NCBI GenBank assembly: GCA_037176845.1
Contig: JAYKXP010000053.1
Coordinates: 124,001-188,000, forward strand
Direction: 5' to 3'
DNA: 64,000 nt
DNA from: Paramarasmius palmivorus
Lineage: Eukaryota > Basidiomycota > Agaricomycetes > Agaricales > Marasmiaceae
Every line of letters begins with the position of its first letter. The stretch's first letter is position 1. Below, one piece after another: positions 1-10,500 of this stretch. The position numbers and the translations under genes are program-made. The notes below the pieces were generated by a model. The model saw only the letters and a program-made list of their open reading frames with translations, did not search any database and was not told where the DNA came from.

Positions 1-1124
1 ACTTCCAGACGCCGGGTGCCGAGACAAAAATTCTCTATCAGAGTGTACATTTCTGGAGGTTTTCTCATTGGGTCTGTAGGATCGCCTTCCCAAATGATAA
101 CGTCCGTGTCTAGTAAGACGGGATTTGGTAAATCCGTAGGAACAAAACGACTAGTACACATACCAACATTACAATGCACGAACCAGCTATCGGTGGAGCG
201 ACGGACGGTACCTCGGATTCCGATCAAACAGTGTTGCTTCGTGCGAGTTAGAAGGGACGTGGTCGGTGGATCTGTCTATGCAAGGAATTGGTCAGAATGA
301 TGTATTGCAAGGATGAAAAAAGGATCTTTACGCCAGGGCCTTTGTTGCTACATTTGTTGGTCTTAACCCACACCACGTCTTCACACCGTCGATATCCCCA
401 CTTAGCCAGTACCTCTCTACCTCTTTCGAGACCATCTCCTGCGCCGCTGCCGACCCATAGGAATACAAAACTAGGGTCCGCAGCCAAGGATGGTACAGGC
501 AGCGCCTGTAAGTCATCCCAGTTAAAGGAAGACGAGAATGGGGGGTCCAGGAGTATGACATCAAACTTGCAGGGGATGAGCGTGTTCAGCTCCGAGAATG
601 GTAGGTAAGATGGTGGCAATGAATATTGTTTAACTGATGCTTTCTTCAGATTGAGCAGGCGCTGTTGTTTTGGATATCTAAAGCCAGATGAGCGTCCCGA
701 AGTCATTTAATGGACCGAATATAACGTACTCTTCGAATCGATGTTCTGGTTCGGCACCTAAGACCCAATTCTGCGGCCAATCCCCAGAATCAACATATCG
801 TTGGGAGTAATCATTGCGGATGGTTTCCTCTTCTGGCACGTAATTCTTGTATCTTGCAGCTCGAGCCCGCTTCGCAGGGGGCAAATCCTGGCGTATTCTA
901 TGAGCTCGAGGCTCTGTGGGCGATGCCGGGGGTGAATCGTTTGGTGACGGTGAACGTGGTGGAGATGGAACGAGAGAAGAATTGGCCAATTCATGAGAGG
1001 TTCCTTGAAGGTGTCGTCGATGAACCTTTTGGATATCGCGTACGCGTGAAATGAGCGCAGCATGTGCAGCCAACAGGTCGTTGGCCGAGCTGATTATTTG
1101 GGTGTTACTGGCAGCGAGCATCAT
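1..1124 (-). CDS. METTL14/Kar4-like MT-A70 family protein (3' end cut by window edge)
   Basis: This protein belongs to the METTL14/Kar4 branch of the MT-A70 family, whose members act with a METTL3/Ime4 partner in N6-adenosine methylation of mRNA or as a transcription cofactor. Three exons are visible: 730-1124, 332-677 and 1-275. The 52 and 56 nt introns, when removed, restore the family segments around RNDYSQRYVDSGDWPQN and RFEEYPKQQ. Later segments also match: GYRRCEDVVWVKTNK, then KQHCLIGIRGTVRRSTD in the third exon, and IENFCLGTRRLE at the edge. The motif that is DPPW in METTL3 and EPPL in METTL14 reads DPPF here, at 536-547. The start MMLAASNT at 1124 is the first in-frame ATG; the second M could be used instead. 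The N-terminus is a proline/serine-rich linker with a basic stretch. It diverges from the chromodomain gene at 2125. The family call is firm; catalytic activity cannot be judged. Confidence 0.88.
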
Positions 1125-2124
1125 GGTCGAATTTGGGCTAAATATCCAATGTAGTTCTTCTGAGGGCTCTTCTTAAGATTGAAGGATGAAATGCGAGAGT
1201 TGCATGTTCCTCGGTGGTGGTTCTGTGTAAAGATGCCGCGCTTCAGATACCGTGACCGGGTTGGATCTTTGCCTCCTACCATCATCTAGCCTGCGCATTA
1301 CCCTTCCTCATCAGCATTTCCGTTTTCTACTTGAACAACTCTTAGTCGAACCGTGAAATTCAATGTCAGGAGGCAAGAGTGAGTATTATTCGTTCGTCCC
1401 TGAGGCGATGTGCTGAACAGTTGCAGATAGGTACATGTAATCTGGTATTTTAGCGTAGCAATATCATCTACCAAACTTCTTCGTTGGTTGCTTTTCGGCA
1501 TAACATCGTTCAGGCCTGTCCAACGCATAATGTCACCCGGAAAACTCAGTGGTATTTGTTATGCCATGCTGAAGTTCCAACTTGTAGGCTAAAACCGTTT
1601 AATGTCCAAGAAGACGTTGCGAGCTGAAGAATGCTAGTCAATGCAGTGGAAATCAGCCTCTACTGTAGCCCCGTGAGTCTGCGACACAGCTATATCTTTC
1701 TCCGTGAAATGACATGTATTAGAATGCCAGTATCACTGCATCCCTTCTTGGTACAGTACTATAGAAAATATCTTTGGATTCGTCCACGTCAATATCGCCG
1801 AGCATGGCACACTGTATTCCGGCTGTATTCCCAAAAAGTTTCTTAGCCCCTTTGTTTGGCCCCATAGGAAATTCAAAAATTTGAGCTCAGCGACGCTTAC
1901 AATGTCCTTGCCGATGAGCGACACCCGTGGGAATTGTTTCTTCAGATCCCCCTTCCCTGTCGACGAGTCAGTAAAAGCATAGCTGGTCATTGTTTGCATG
2001 TAGAGAGGCCGGTCCAGGTAAGTTTTGGTGTTCTTAGAACCAGAACCGGGGTTGCTAACCAGGTTCTCTTCTCTAAATTCGCCCCTTTGTCGATCATCAT
2101 TTCCACAGTCAAAAGTTTATACCC
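1125..2124. promoter_or_regulatory. Divergent intergenic region, about 1.0 kb
   Basis: This gap separates the METTL14-like gene (leftward) from the chromodomain gene (rightward), so it must carry both promoters. Short open frames exist, the longest on the minus strand at 1733-1999, but none resembles a known protein or shows a convincing splice pattern. A GTAAGT site near 2018 with a possible CAG acceptor near 2061 could be a 5'-UTR intron of the rightward gene. I see no clear TATA box. Confidence 0.4.
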
Positions 2125-3840
2125 ATGCCGCCCACACGCACATGTCCATCCATCTACAGAAGGTCCGCCTCTTCTCCCATGAGTGCCACTCGCGAGTCTA
2201 CAACGCGCCGAAATGAACATCTTGACGCCCTTGATGATGATTCTGCCTTGTCAAGTCTATCATCATCAGATGATGAAGGCGCGTCAACGGCGTCAACTCG
2301 ACTGCGGAAAACCATATCGGCTTCAACGCTCACGCGAAAAAAGAAGACCAAACAGGGAGCCAAATCGACCCTGTCTAAAGTTACGGTTGCCGGCTTCAAA
2401 CTCCACCCTACAATCGCATTTGACACCTTTTGGTACTGGTGTGCCGAGCGAAAGGCCATTGATGACAGGAGACGCGCTGGAGAACCATACCCGTATGCTT
2501 CCAACTTTGGCATCTTACATGACATTTGATACTATCGTTATTCTAGATGGACTAAAGACGAGCACCTTCGAGAGTACTACTTCTGCAACTCATACCGAGT
2601 CCTCGACCGAGGTTGTCAATTTCTCGTTCGCGAGGTTATCGAAAAAGGTTCTCAGGAGCCCCAAGAAGTCGTTTTCAGAATCCTCTTATATGACATCTTC
2701 ACCAAGCCCGAGACGTATGAGCTGTTGCAGACTCAGCTTGGGCCTCTGTCATGGAAAACATATAACTTAGAGGCTTATTTGGAGGTATTACAGGAAGCCC
2801 ATGAGAACGGCACTACACTATATACGGGCGCTTTCATGAAGATCCTCTCAGGACCCTATCCCAATTATCATAACCACCTTCTGGTCTTGGAGCAGATGAT
2901 GGACGATGATCTCGTTTCTCGGATGCAGAATGCCAAGGACGTCGGGAAATTGCATGAATACCTCCTTTCTCTCCCTGGAATGGGGCCGTTCACCTCGTAC
3001 CAATTACTCCTCAACTTATCGTACTCAAAACTCTTCAAGTTTTCTGCGAACGACTACGTCGTCCCGTGCGTTGGTTCTTCCTCAGGACTTGTCAAGCTGT
3101 TTGGGAACAGCATCAAGGAGGCCAGACTAGTTAATCGCCAAATTGACATCCAGATTATGCGGTGGATGATGGAGACTCAAGACGATCACTTTCGTCGCCT
3201 GGGCATCAAGCCCCCCAGGCTTGGCCCTCAACAATTGCCCTTGGATCTTTCGGACATCGAGCATTCAATATGTGAAGTGGACAAGTACGCGCGTCTTGCT
3301 CACCCAAAGATTCGGGGCGAACAGAATCGTACGAACCTTCGTCGTGTTTACAGACTAGAGTCTGCCAGGACTCTACCTCCGATGGCCTTGCCCAAGGCCT
3401 GGAACAAGAGGACTGACACCGCTCAATCAGTTGACTTGAGCAGCGTGTCACGTGCGTTAACGTGCTTTGGGAATAATCTCGTTTGCACCGTAGAGGAGAT
3501 CATCAAGCATAGGATACTGGACGATGGAAGCAACGAATTTCTCGTCCAATGGCATGGGTCTGGTCAGAAGGAAGATGCCTGGTTGGCACAACAGATTTTG
3601 GAGGACACAGCTGGTGGACCCGAAGCTCTCGAGGCCTATCGCGGGAAGCAGTTTGACATCAGTCATATCGAGGACGTACGACAAGGCCTTGACGGCCGGG
3701 AGTTCTTGGTCTTTTGGGTGGGATTTGGCCCGGAAGATGCTACTTGGGAGCCAGAGGAGAGTTTGTTGGAGGATGCACCTGATGCAGTCCAAAGCTTTTT
3801 GAATAATGGCGCCAGACGGCGACGACGGAATAGGCGGTGA
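2125..3840 (+). CDS. 5-hmdU DNA kinase helical-domain (glycosylase-like) protein with two chromodomains
   Basis: Two exons, 2125-2492 and 2547-3840, give about 553 residues. Removing the 54 nt intron takes out an in-frame stop and creates GEPYPWTKDEHLREYYF, the family pattern. Residues 1-80 are a low-complexity acidic/basic tail. Residues about 85-395 match the helical domain called HMUDK_hel or alpha-glutamyl/putrescinyl-thymine pyrophosphorylase (DNA-glycosylase superfamily). Its marks are FCNSYRVLDR, a helix-hairpin-helix LPGMGPFTSYQ (residues 265-275), DYVVPCVGSSSG (from 292) and CEVDKYARLAHP near the end. Two chromodomains follow at about 435-487 and 491-543; the second has the aromatic cage pattern FLVFWVGFGPEDATWEPE. 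The tail is RRRRRNRR, a likely nuclear or DNA-contact patch. No P-loop is present, so it is not itself a kinase. A nuclear, chromatin-bound base-recognition or base-excision role is inference. A second possible start is M19 at 2179. It is convergent with Rqc1, 201 bp apart. Confidence 0.85.
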
Positions 3841-4041
3841 TTATCGTACCCAATGATACTTTCTCGATCGTGTTTTCTTGGACTTTGGATGTACTATACC
3901 GTCCTATCAGTATTAATGATTTTGGCTTCCCTGTATCTATCTATACATTTGCGTAAGTAGGCTACAACAATACTCACATCCTTTCAATGTAGATTTCGTA
4001 TTTCTAGAGTACTATAATTACAGTAATGTTGTCGGTTCGCT

Positions 4042-7038
4042 CTAGTCGACCCCTTGGTTGTCCCTCTGCAATGGTCGATCTTCATCTGAAGAGTCTGCTT
4101 CCGCTGCCTGGTTGGAACTTCCTCCCCAAAACCTTCCGATGAAATTGCGGATGATGCGTACTGGCATAGGCTGACAGCAACAGACCAGTCAGACAAATCA
4201 TTGAAGCTGAGGAGAACTCGACGAACCGCAATTTCTTCCTCATCTTCCTCGTCTTCGTCTTCTTCCTCCCTGTCATTTTCATCTTCATCACTCTCATTAT
4301 CACCTATTGGCACATTGCCTCGTCCATTGTTATTTGGAAGGTTGACAGGTACTGGAGCGCCCAACAGCACTTCTTCGTCTTCACCAAATCCTCCAGGCAT
4401 CCCTACACCGTCAGCTACGAAGATATTCTCCTCCCCCATGCCACCGGCCTGGTCCATTTCAGCAGCAGCATGCGCCATCATGTCGTCGACCAGGTCAGGA
4501 GGCATCTGTGCCAACCGTTGCGCAAACTCAAACACACCTCCTTGAAAGCGGTCTGCGAGCATAGGATGGGCATCAAATATTGCCTAAGAGAGTATTAACA
4601 AATACGCTATGAACGTATCAGAGGGTGACCTACTTGTATCTGCCTTCTGAAATCGGCATTTGGAACTAGTCTGGCGAGCCTTCGCTCATCAGCTTCTCTC
4701 TGAGCTCTAGTTCGCCGTCTACCGTTACCAGCCGATTCGTCCTCCACATCAGCAAAGAAAGTTGTATCGTATTCCGAGAGACGACCTGGCGGTGGCAAAG
4801 GGTCGCACGATAGACTCCGGGTGTCCGATATCGACCTTGGCATATATTTGAACAATGATTTGTAGTTTGACTCGAGGACCATAAGGTGTCGCCACACTGA
4901 GTGTCTTAGAGTATTGGAAGACGGCGATGTGGTTGAATAGAGCTCGAGGAAGCGGGTACGACGAGGTGTGGGTGGGAGTGCTGGTTTATCCGAAGGAGAA
5001 GAGCCAAAGAGCGATTTGATGGTTGCACTCAGCCATGATGAAACGGCGGGCGCCTTCCAAAGAGACCAAGCCCGTTGAACATATAAATGCGAGAGGAGGT
5101 GGAGAATTGCTTGCTCCGGAGGGAGTGAGCTGTGAGTGAGGTGTAAGCTTGTTGAGCAGAAGGCAAGCAACATATTCCGGACCTTCCATCGACTTCAATC
5201 CTGCACTCTTTTAGGCTTCTCACCCAATCTGGTACATCGACATCGATTTTGTCTGCCAACACAGGAAGAATTGTAGGGAAGGACCTGATGGCCTCGACGA
5301 GGGCTTGTGTACTCTTCTTTTCGAGCTCTTCGCGTTCAAAATTTCCCTACCCGAATTGAGTCAGGATATAGATTGGGGAAGCCGGTTGCATACCTTCCCG
5401 GTATCCTCGATACTAAGCCTGAGTACTACTGCTCGACTCCACGTCCAACCAGGAAGCACCGTGGGATCTATCCTACCCTGAATGTCTGTCTCTCGCTTTT
5501 CGTAGACTTGTAAGACTTCCTCCATCCAACTCCCCATTCCTTTGGAGGCCAAAAACTCAAGATGAAACAGAGCGCCGTGGGGGTCTGTCCAAGGGTCTAG
5601 AGACCACAAGAGCCTGGCAAATTCGAATGCAGTTCGGGTGAGCCCTCGACGAGTTAGATCTGCTACAACCCGATGTACTGCCATGAAGAAAACACGATTC
5701 TCCACTCTATCAAATTCAAGCCGGTTGACGCCACTCGTAAGGTTAAAGGATCCCATTCCGAGAAACGCGCGCTCATATGCAAAGATTGCACGTTCGATGA
5801 GGTCGATGGCTTGCGCGTGTTCTGCTCAAACGTTGAGACAATATACTTGGCTGGGAAGGTGACGCTTACCATCACGATGTCGATAAACCTCTGATAGTTG
5901 CAGCAAAGTATCTGCGTGCCACGGCGTCCGATAGAGCAAGTCAAAGAAGCCCTGCGGATCTATGAATGGTTGTCAATCATCCATCAATGACTATAGGATC
6001 GAAACACACCTCCGGAGAATACTGTCCTCAAGAACGACTTTGTAACGCTCTTGTATTTCTTCCCGTATTCTACGGTCCACCATCTCTCTCCTTGAAGAGC
6101 GAAGGCCCCCTTTCTAGCGAGTTCCTCTTCGGACAAAGGCCGAAGACTGAGACCTTCCCTCATTCTTGCAGGTGGCCAACCTGGTTGGGGTTTGGTCAGG
6201 TTTGAGCGCTCTGTGGCCGACTGCTTTGCATTTGTGCGTCTACCCGCGTTACCAGATGTACCACTGCTAGCGTTTGTAGATTTGACTACCTTGGACCCAA
6301 AGAACCGACGAAGTTCTGCTGACGAATCGAGGTGTGTAAGGGATACCGAAAGGTGCGGTGACAGTTTTGAAAGGAAATCTTGAGCGCGTAGTGAAGTGCC
6401 GTCAGTGGTGGATGGCTTGTGGAACTCTGGATGCCTTCACGAGTACATAAGATTAGCGAGGTGTGAAATGCGTCGTAAGATCCGAGCTACGATACTTACT
6501 TCATTGATAGTTCTTCCAAGGCTCTATCGATCTCATCTAGTCCATCGTCGTCTTTGCCTTTCTTTTTTGCTTTTGCCTTTGCTTTCTTTGCCGCTTTCTT
6601 TTCATTCTTTAGTACTAGCTGGTCATCTACTTGGGGTTTGATGACGCTGGCATCGTCAACACCCGCAATTGGGGTTGCGGTCCCTGGTGAAATTGCACTA
6701 GTAGTAGCCGGCTTCTTTTTCTTCTTGGACTATCATTGTTTCAGCCATCTGAGCATGGGCAATACAGTAACGATAACACATACCTTCTTCTTTCCAGATT
6801 TTACGGTTCCTTCATTTCCGTCATCTTCATCGTCACCCGGTGTGTAGAGCTGCAGCAAAACTGTGAACTCCACATATATACTGGCAATGAGATATCGACA
6901 ACCTACTGCAGCGAATCCGCCCTTGCCTTTGGTGACAGTAATCTCTTCTTCACTATCACTTATGGACGGACCTGCTTGATTCAGATCCTGGAGTTCGTCG
7001 AGGGCGCGTTGCTGTCGCTTGGATAGACGTGGAGCCAT
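4042..7038 (-). CDS. RQC1: Rqc1/TCF25-family ribosome quality control protein
   Basis: A protein of roughly 800 residues in many exons. The start at 7038 gives MAPRLSKRQQRALDELQ, followed by an acidic stretch and KGGFAAL, as in TCF25/Nulp1. A lysine-rich block follows (near 6545-6730), then LRRFFGSKVVK and the proline/tryptophan segment KPQPGWPPARMREGLSLRPL, both family landmarks. The core at 5361-5756 includes FFMAVHRVVADLTRRGLTR and RLLWSLDPWTDPHGALFHL. The C-terminus has an acidic run (4224-4300) and, after a final intron of about 56 nt, PMPVRIIRNFIGRFWGG before the stop at 4042. In yeast the Rqc1 protein works with Ltn1 and Rqc2 on stalled 60S subunits; human TCF25 directs K48 ubiquitin linkage there. 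It diverges from Nup192. Individual internal splice sites are less certain than the overall call. Confidence 0.87.
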
Positions 7039-7529
7039 GAGCGTTCGGGAAAAGAGTAAGTAGCTGACTGAGACCAATCTGACTCGAAATTCTTAGGTTT
7101 CCACTCGTGGTTCCTCCTCTTTCCATAAATCAATCGTTCCAATGCGAAGTCGACCGTAGTAGAGGCATAGAATTAGAACTCGATTAGAACTCGATTTTAT
7201 TGCAAGTGGGTGACGGAAAATAGGAAATACTAAGGTGTGAGACCGAGTCCAACGGACCATTGTAAGGCAAGACCACGGTCCATCAGTCCCCTTCGAACCA
7301 ACCTTGACCTGTTCCCAAACCTCTCCAAACTTCAACTCGTGTTTCGCTTCCATTTCTTTACTCTCAGGTCGAGGTACTGGGTACCGGGAGCGGTGAGTAT
7401 GTTTTTTAAATTGGATCTATCTGTGTGCACTGACTAGCTCATCCTTTACGCGTCTTGGGATTCGAAATAGAACGCGTTACAGGCCTTTCTTTTCCTTTCT
7501 TTTGCGACGGTCATTCAGTGACTTGGTCA
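7039..7529. promoter_or_regulatory. Shared divergent promoter of RQC1 and NUP192
   Basis: About 490 bp between two divergent conserved genes. It holds an exact 11-bp tandem duplication (ATTAGAACTCG at 7172-7182 and 7183-7193) and pyrimidine-rich stretches near 7320-7370. A GTGAGT donor near 7391 with a TTCAG near 7519 could mark an intron in the NUP192 leader. No TATA box stands out. Confidence 0.4.
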
Positions 7530-10500
7530 ATGGAGACAATTTCTCGCCTACGAGCTGTCCTGATAAATGCTTTGGATAATCGGGGGGCACAATATGCAGA
7601 ACAAGAAGTGTTCGACGAGTTGATCATTCACAAACCGCGTCTGGTGAAGGTTTTCGATGTGGGTATCCGAGATGTTGAACAACAGAGGGAAATAGAATCT
7701 GGTGCGTGAGACTTGGCTCCTGTATATCAAAGTTTTTACTGACTTTCTTTTACATACAACAGGTAAAATCGTCATAAATGGCAAGAAAGTCGCAGTGAAC
7801 TCGGACTTTGCACGACAAGTCATCTTTCTTTCCCAGCAACTGGAATGCTCAGAGCGTTATGTTGCGGGTTTGCTCCACTCAGTAATGAGTGAAAACCCCA
7901 ATTTGGATCCAGTCCGTTGCATTGAATTGACGGTGTCCGAGTTCCATCAGCGACGACGGGACTTGGCCGACTGTTTACGCTACCTCTTCCAAGCCACTGA
8001 AGCGGCGCAGTACGAGGATGCATCTTCGCTTTGTCAACATATAGGGCATTTTGCTCGGACAGAAATCATGCCTCCCGAGCGACAAGGTAGTGGTCTGGTC
8101 CCGATAGCCTACCGGATATTCAAGGAAATCGAGAACTTGGGAAATGTTCTATCAAGAGCAGATGTTGCTCGTAAAAATGCCAGAAGTGACACTACTATAC
8201 CTTCGGCAGGTCAAGGTATGTGATTGTCGCATATTGTTAAACACAAGCTGACTTAGTGTGTAGGCTCACCGTCCCTCGGCGCCGACATTCTTAATGCTCG
8301 ATACGAATCCCTGAAGTATGAGCGAAGAAGCCTCGCCACGTCCCTTTATCTCCTTGCCCGTCTTGGTTGGTTTTCACCCAACGAAGTCAAGGTCATTGTC
8401 GAGTGGCTTCAGGCCAATCCCAATAACGCAATGACCTACTACATGCTTACCACCATTCTCGCTGCATTCGACCCCGCCGATCCTCAAAGCTTCAGTGGGC
8501 AAGCCCGAACCTTGCTCGCCAATGACCAAGCAAATATGACTTTCATGACCCAAAAACTCGCACCCACGACGCAATGGAAGGAGCCCGGGCTAAAGGCTAC
8601 CATCCTCCTCAAGTGGACCCTATTCCTCGCAACCCATCGCCATAACAATCCACGACTTGAGAATCGCGAAGGTTTCCGGACTGAAGAACTCGAAACCCAG
8701 ATATGGAACGCCGTACAGGGTGACTTGTTTGCCTACTTGGGCGTTGCTGTTCTTCAGCTCCAAAGACGATATGGTGTTTTCCATGTACCATCCGTAATGG
8801 TGAATCTCGTACCTTCCGCAGAACAAGAGCAACGAGAGGCGCCTTCTGATGACTTCCGATTGCCAGTCCTAACGGCATTCGAAACCCTTGTCCGACTGCT
8901 GATTACCCATGCGTCCTCAGAACTGCGGAAAATAAAGCAGCGTCAGGAAGACCTTGTCCTTGCCAACGCTCGTGATCGTTCACGGGGCCCTGGCCGCTTT
9001 GGCGGGAGCGTCGTTCCCGAAGGCGACAAGCCCCCACCGCGAAACGATATTGCTTTGTTGTACTCCTTCATCGGCCTGTTGTACAGCTCTCTTCCGGAAG
9101 AATCTGCGCTTCAGTTCTGGGGTGCAGGGCCTCAGGGAGAAACGCCCCCGACCTTCTTGGAGTTATTCGAGAGCTCCGCTGGACGTTTACCCGCATTCTT
9201 GCAATGGGCTGTATGGTCTACTCAGGCTCATGACGCCACTATGACTATGGCATTGTTTGATATGTTAGCTGGGCTGGCGAAGGGGCAACATTGTAGCGAA
9301 CTGGCCTACAATTTTATGGCCAGGGGCGGAGGCGAAGTTATTCCGGGCAGCTCGCTTCCCAACTCTGGGAGTGGGTCAACGGTCTCATGGGATATTATTT
9401 TCGGGCTGTTAGATGCATGGGCGTCCGGTGCTACTGTGCGTACAGCTCCCAATCATTCCTTGTCACAATCCGGAATGAGTCAGTTGACATATCAGAACCA
9501 GAATCAACAACATACAGAGCTCAGTATTGGGCCAAGCGATGTGTTACTCGCCCAATCGTTCCTTCGTCTGTTGTCCGCCGTTGTGACCTACTCCGTGGCA
9601 GTTCGCGTTGCTATTTCTGGCCACACACAGTTCCGAGCCATCCCCACACTCGTCTCCCTTATCCCACTCAGCGTCCCATTGGAACTGAAAGGAATGCTCT
9701 TCGAGACATTATCAGCATTCTGTCAACCAGGTGCCGGTATACCCGGCTTGGAAATATGTAGAGCAGTTTGGACGTTGATGGAGAAGCTTGAGGTGATCAA
9801 TGTCCGACCTCTGCCCTCCACCGGCTATAGCATAACTATTCGCCCAGGAAAAGGAGTTGAAGTAGAGCTCGATGAGATTGAAGGGAGCCACGGTCTCTAT
9901 CCCGCCACGATCCCGTTCTTAAAACTTCTCGGCACTTTACTCCACACACCCAAACGTATTCCCCTCAAGGATCGCGTTACCGAGGTCGTCCCCATCAACA
10001 CCATCCCAGATTCTTTAGGCCAACCATATAGGCTACCCGGAATAGGCCCATTCACATCCTTCGTGATCGACCACGTGTTCACGAGAATACCAACCCGGGA
10101 CTTCTTGCGACCTTCTGAGCGATGGCAGATGAACGACCTTTGCCTCTGTTTCGTCGAGAGGGCATTGGCTAGCTACGATCTAGAAGGATTCCTTGCAGCT
10201 GCCGAATCCGGAGAGCTCAAAAGTAACATCATCGCTCCTTACCTTGTTCATCCGGGTTACGACATCTTGCAACGACTCCTGACCAATACCTCCACTTCTC
10301 TGCAGACGACCATCATCTCGTATGTGGTTGAAGGCTTGGGAGGTTTCGACAAAGGCCTCGCCAAGGAGGAGCCATACTTTGAAAGCACAATAGTTAGGGT
10401 GTTGCGGATCGTCCTACGTGTGTTGGAAATCCAGGACATCTTCTTAGATGTTTTGATACCTATGCTCTCTGATATCGACAGCGCCCCTCTGGTCGGGACA

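Noticed and set aside
1733..1999. A minus-strand coding exon between the first two genes
   Set aside because: The composition is protein-like, but flanking exons, a start and a family could not be found.
2125..3840. The label 'DNA kinase' read literally for the chromodomain protein
   Set aside because: The domain name comes from phage fusions. I see no P-loop or kinase motif here, only the helical glycosylase-like part and chromodomains.
4201..4545. A long serine-rich open frame on the plus strand
   Set aside because: It is the antisense shadow of the acidic run in the Rqc1 gene; codons for Glu/Asp read as serine on the other strand.
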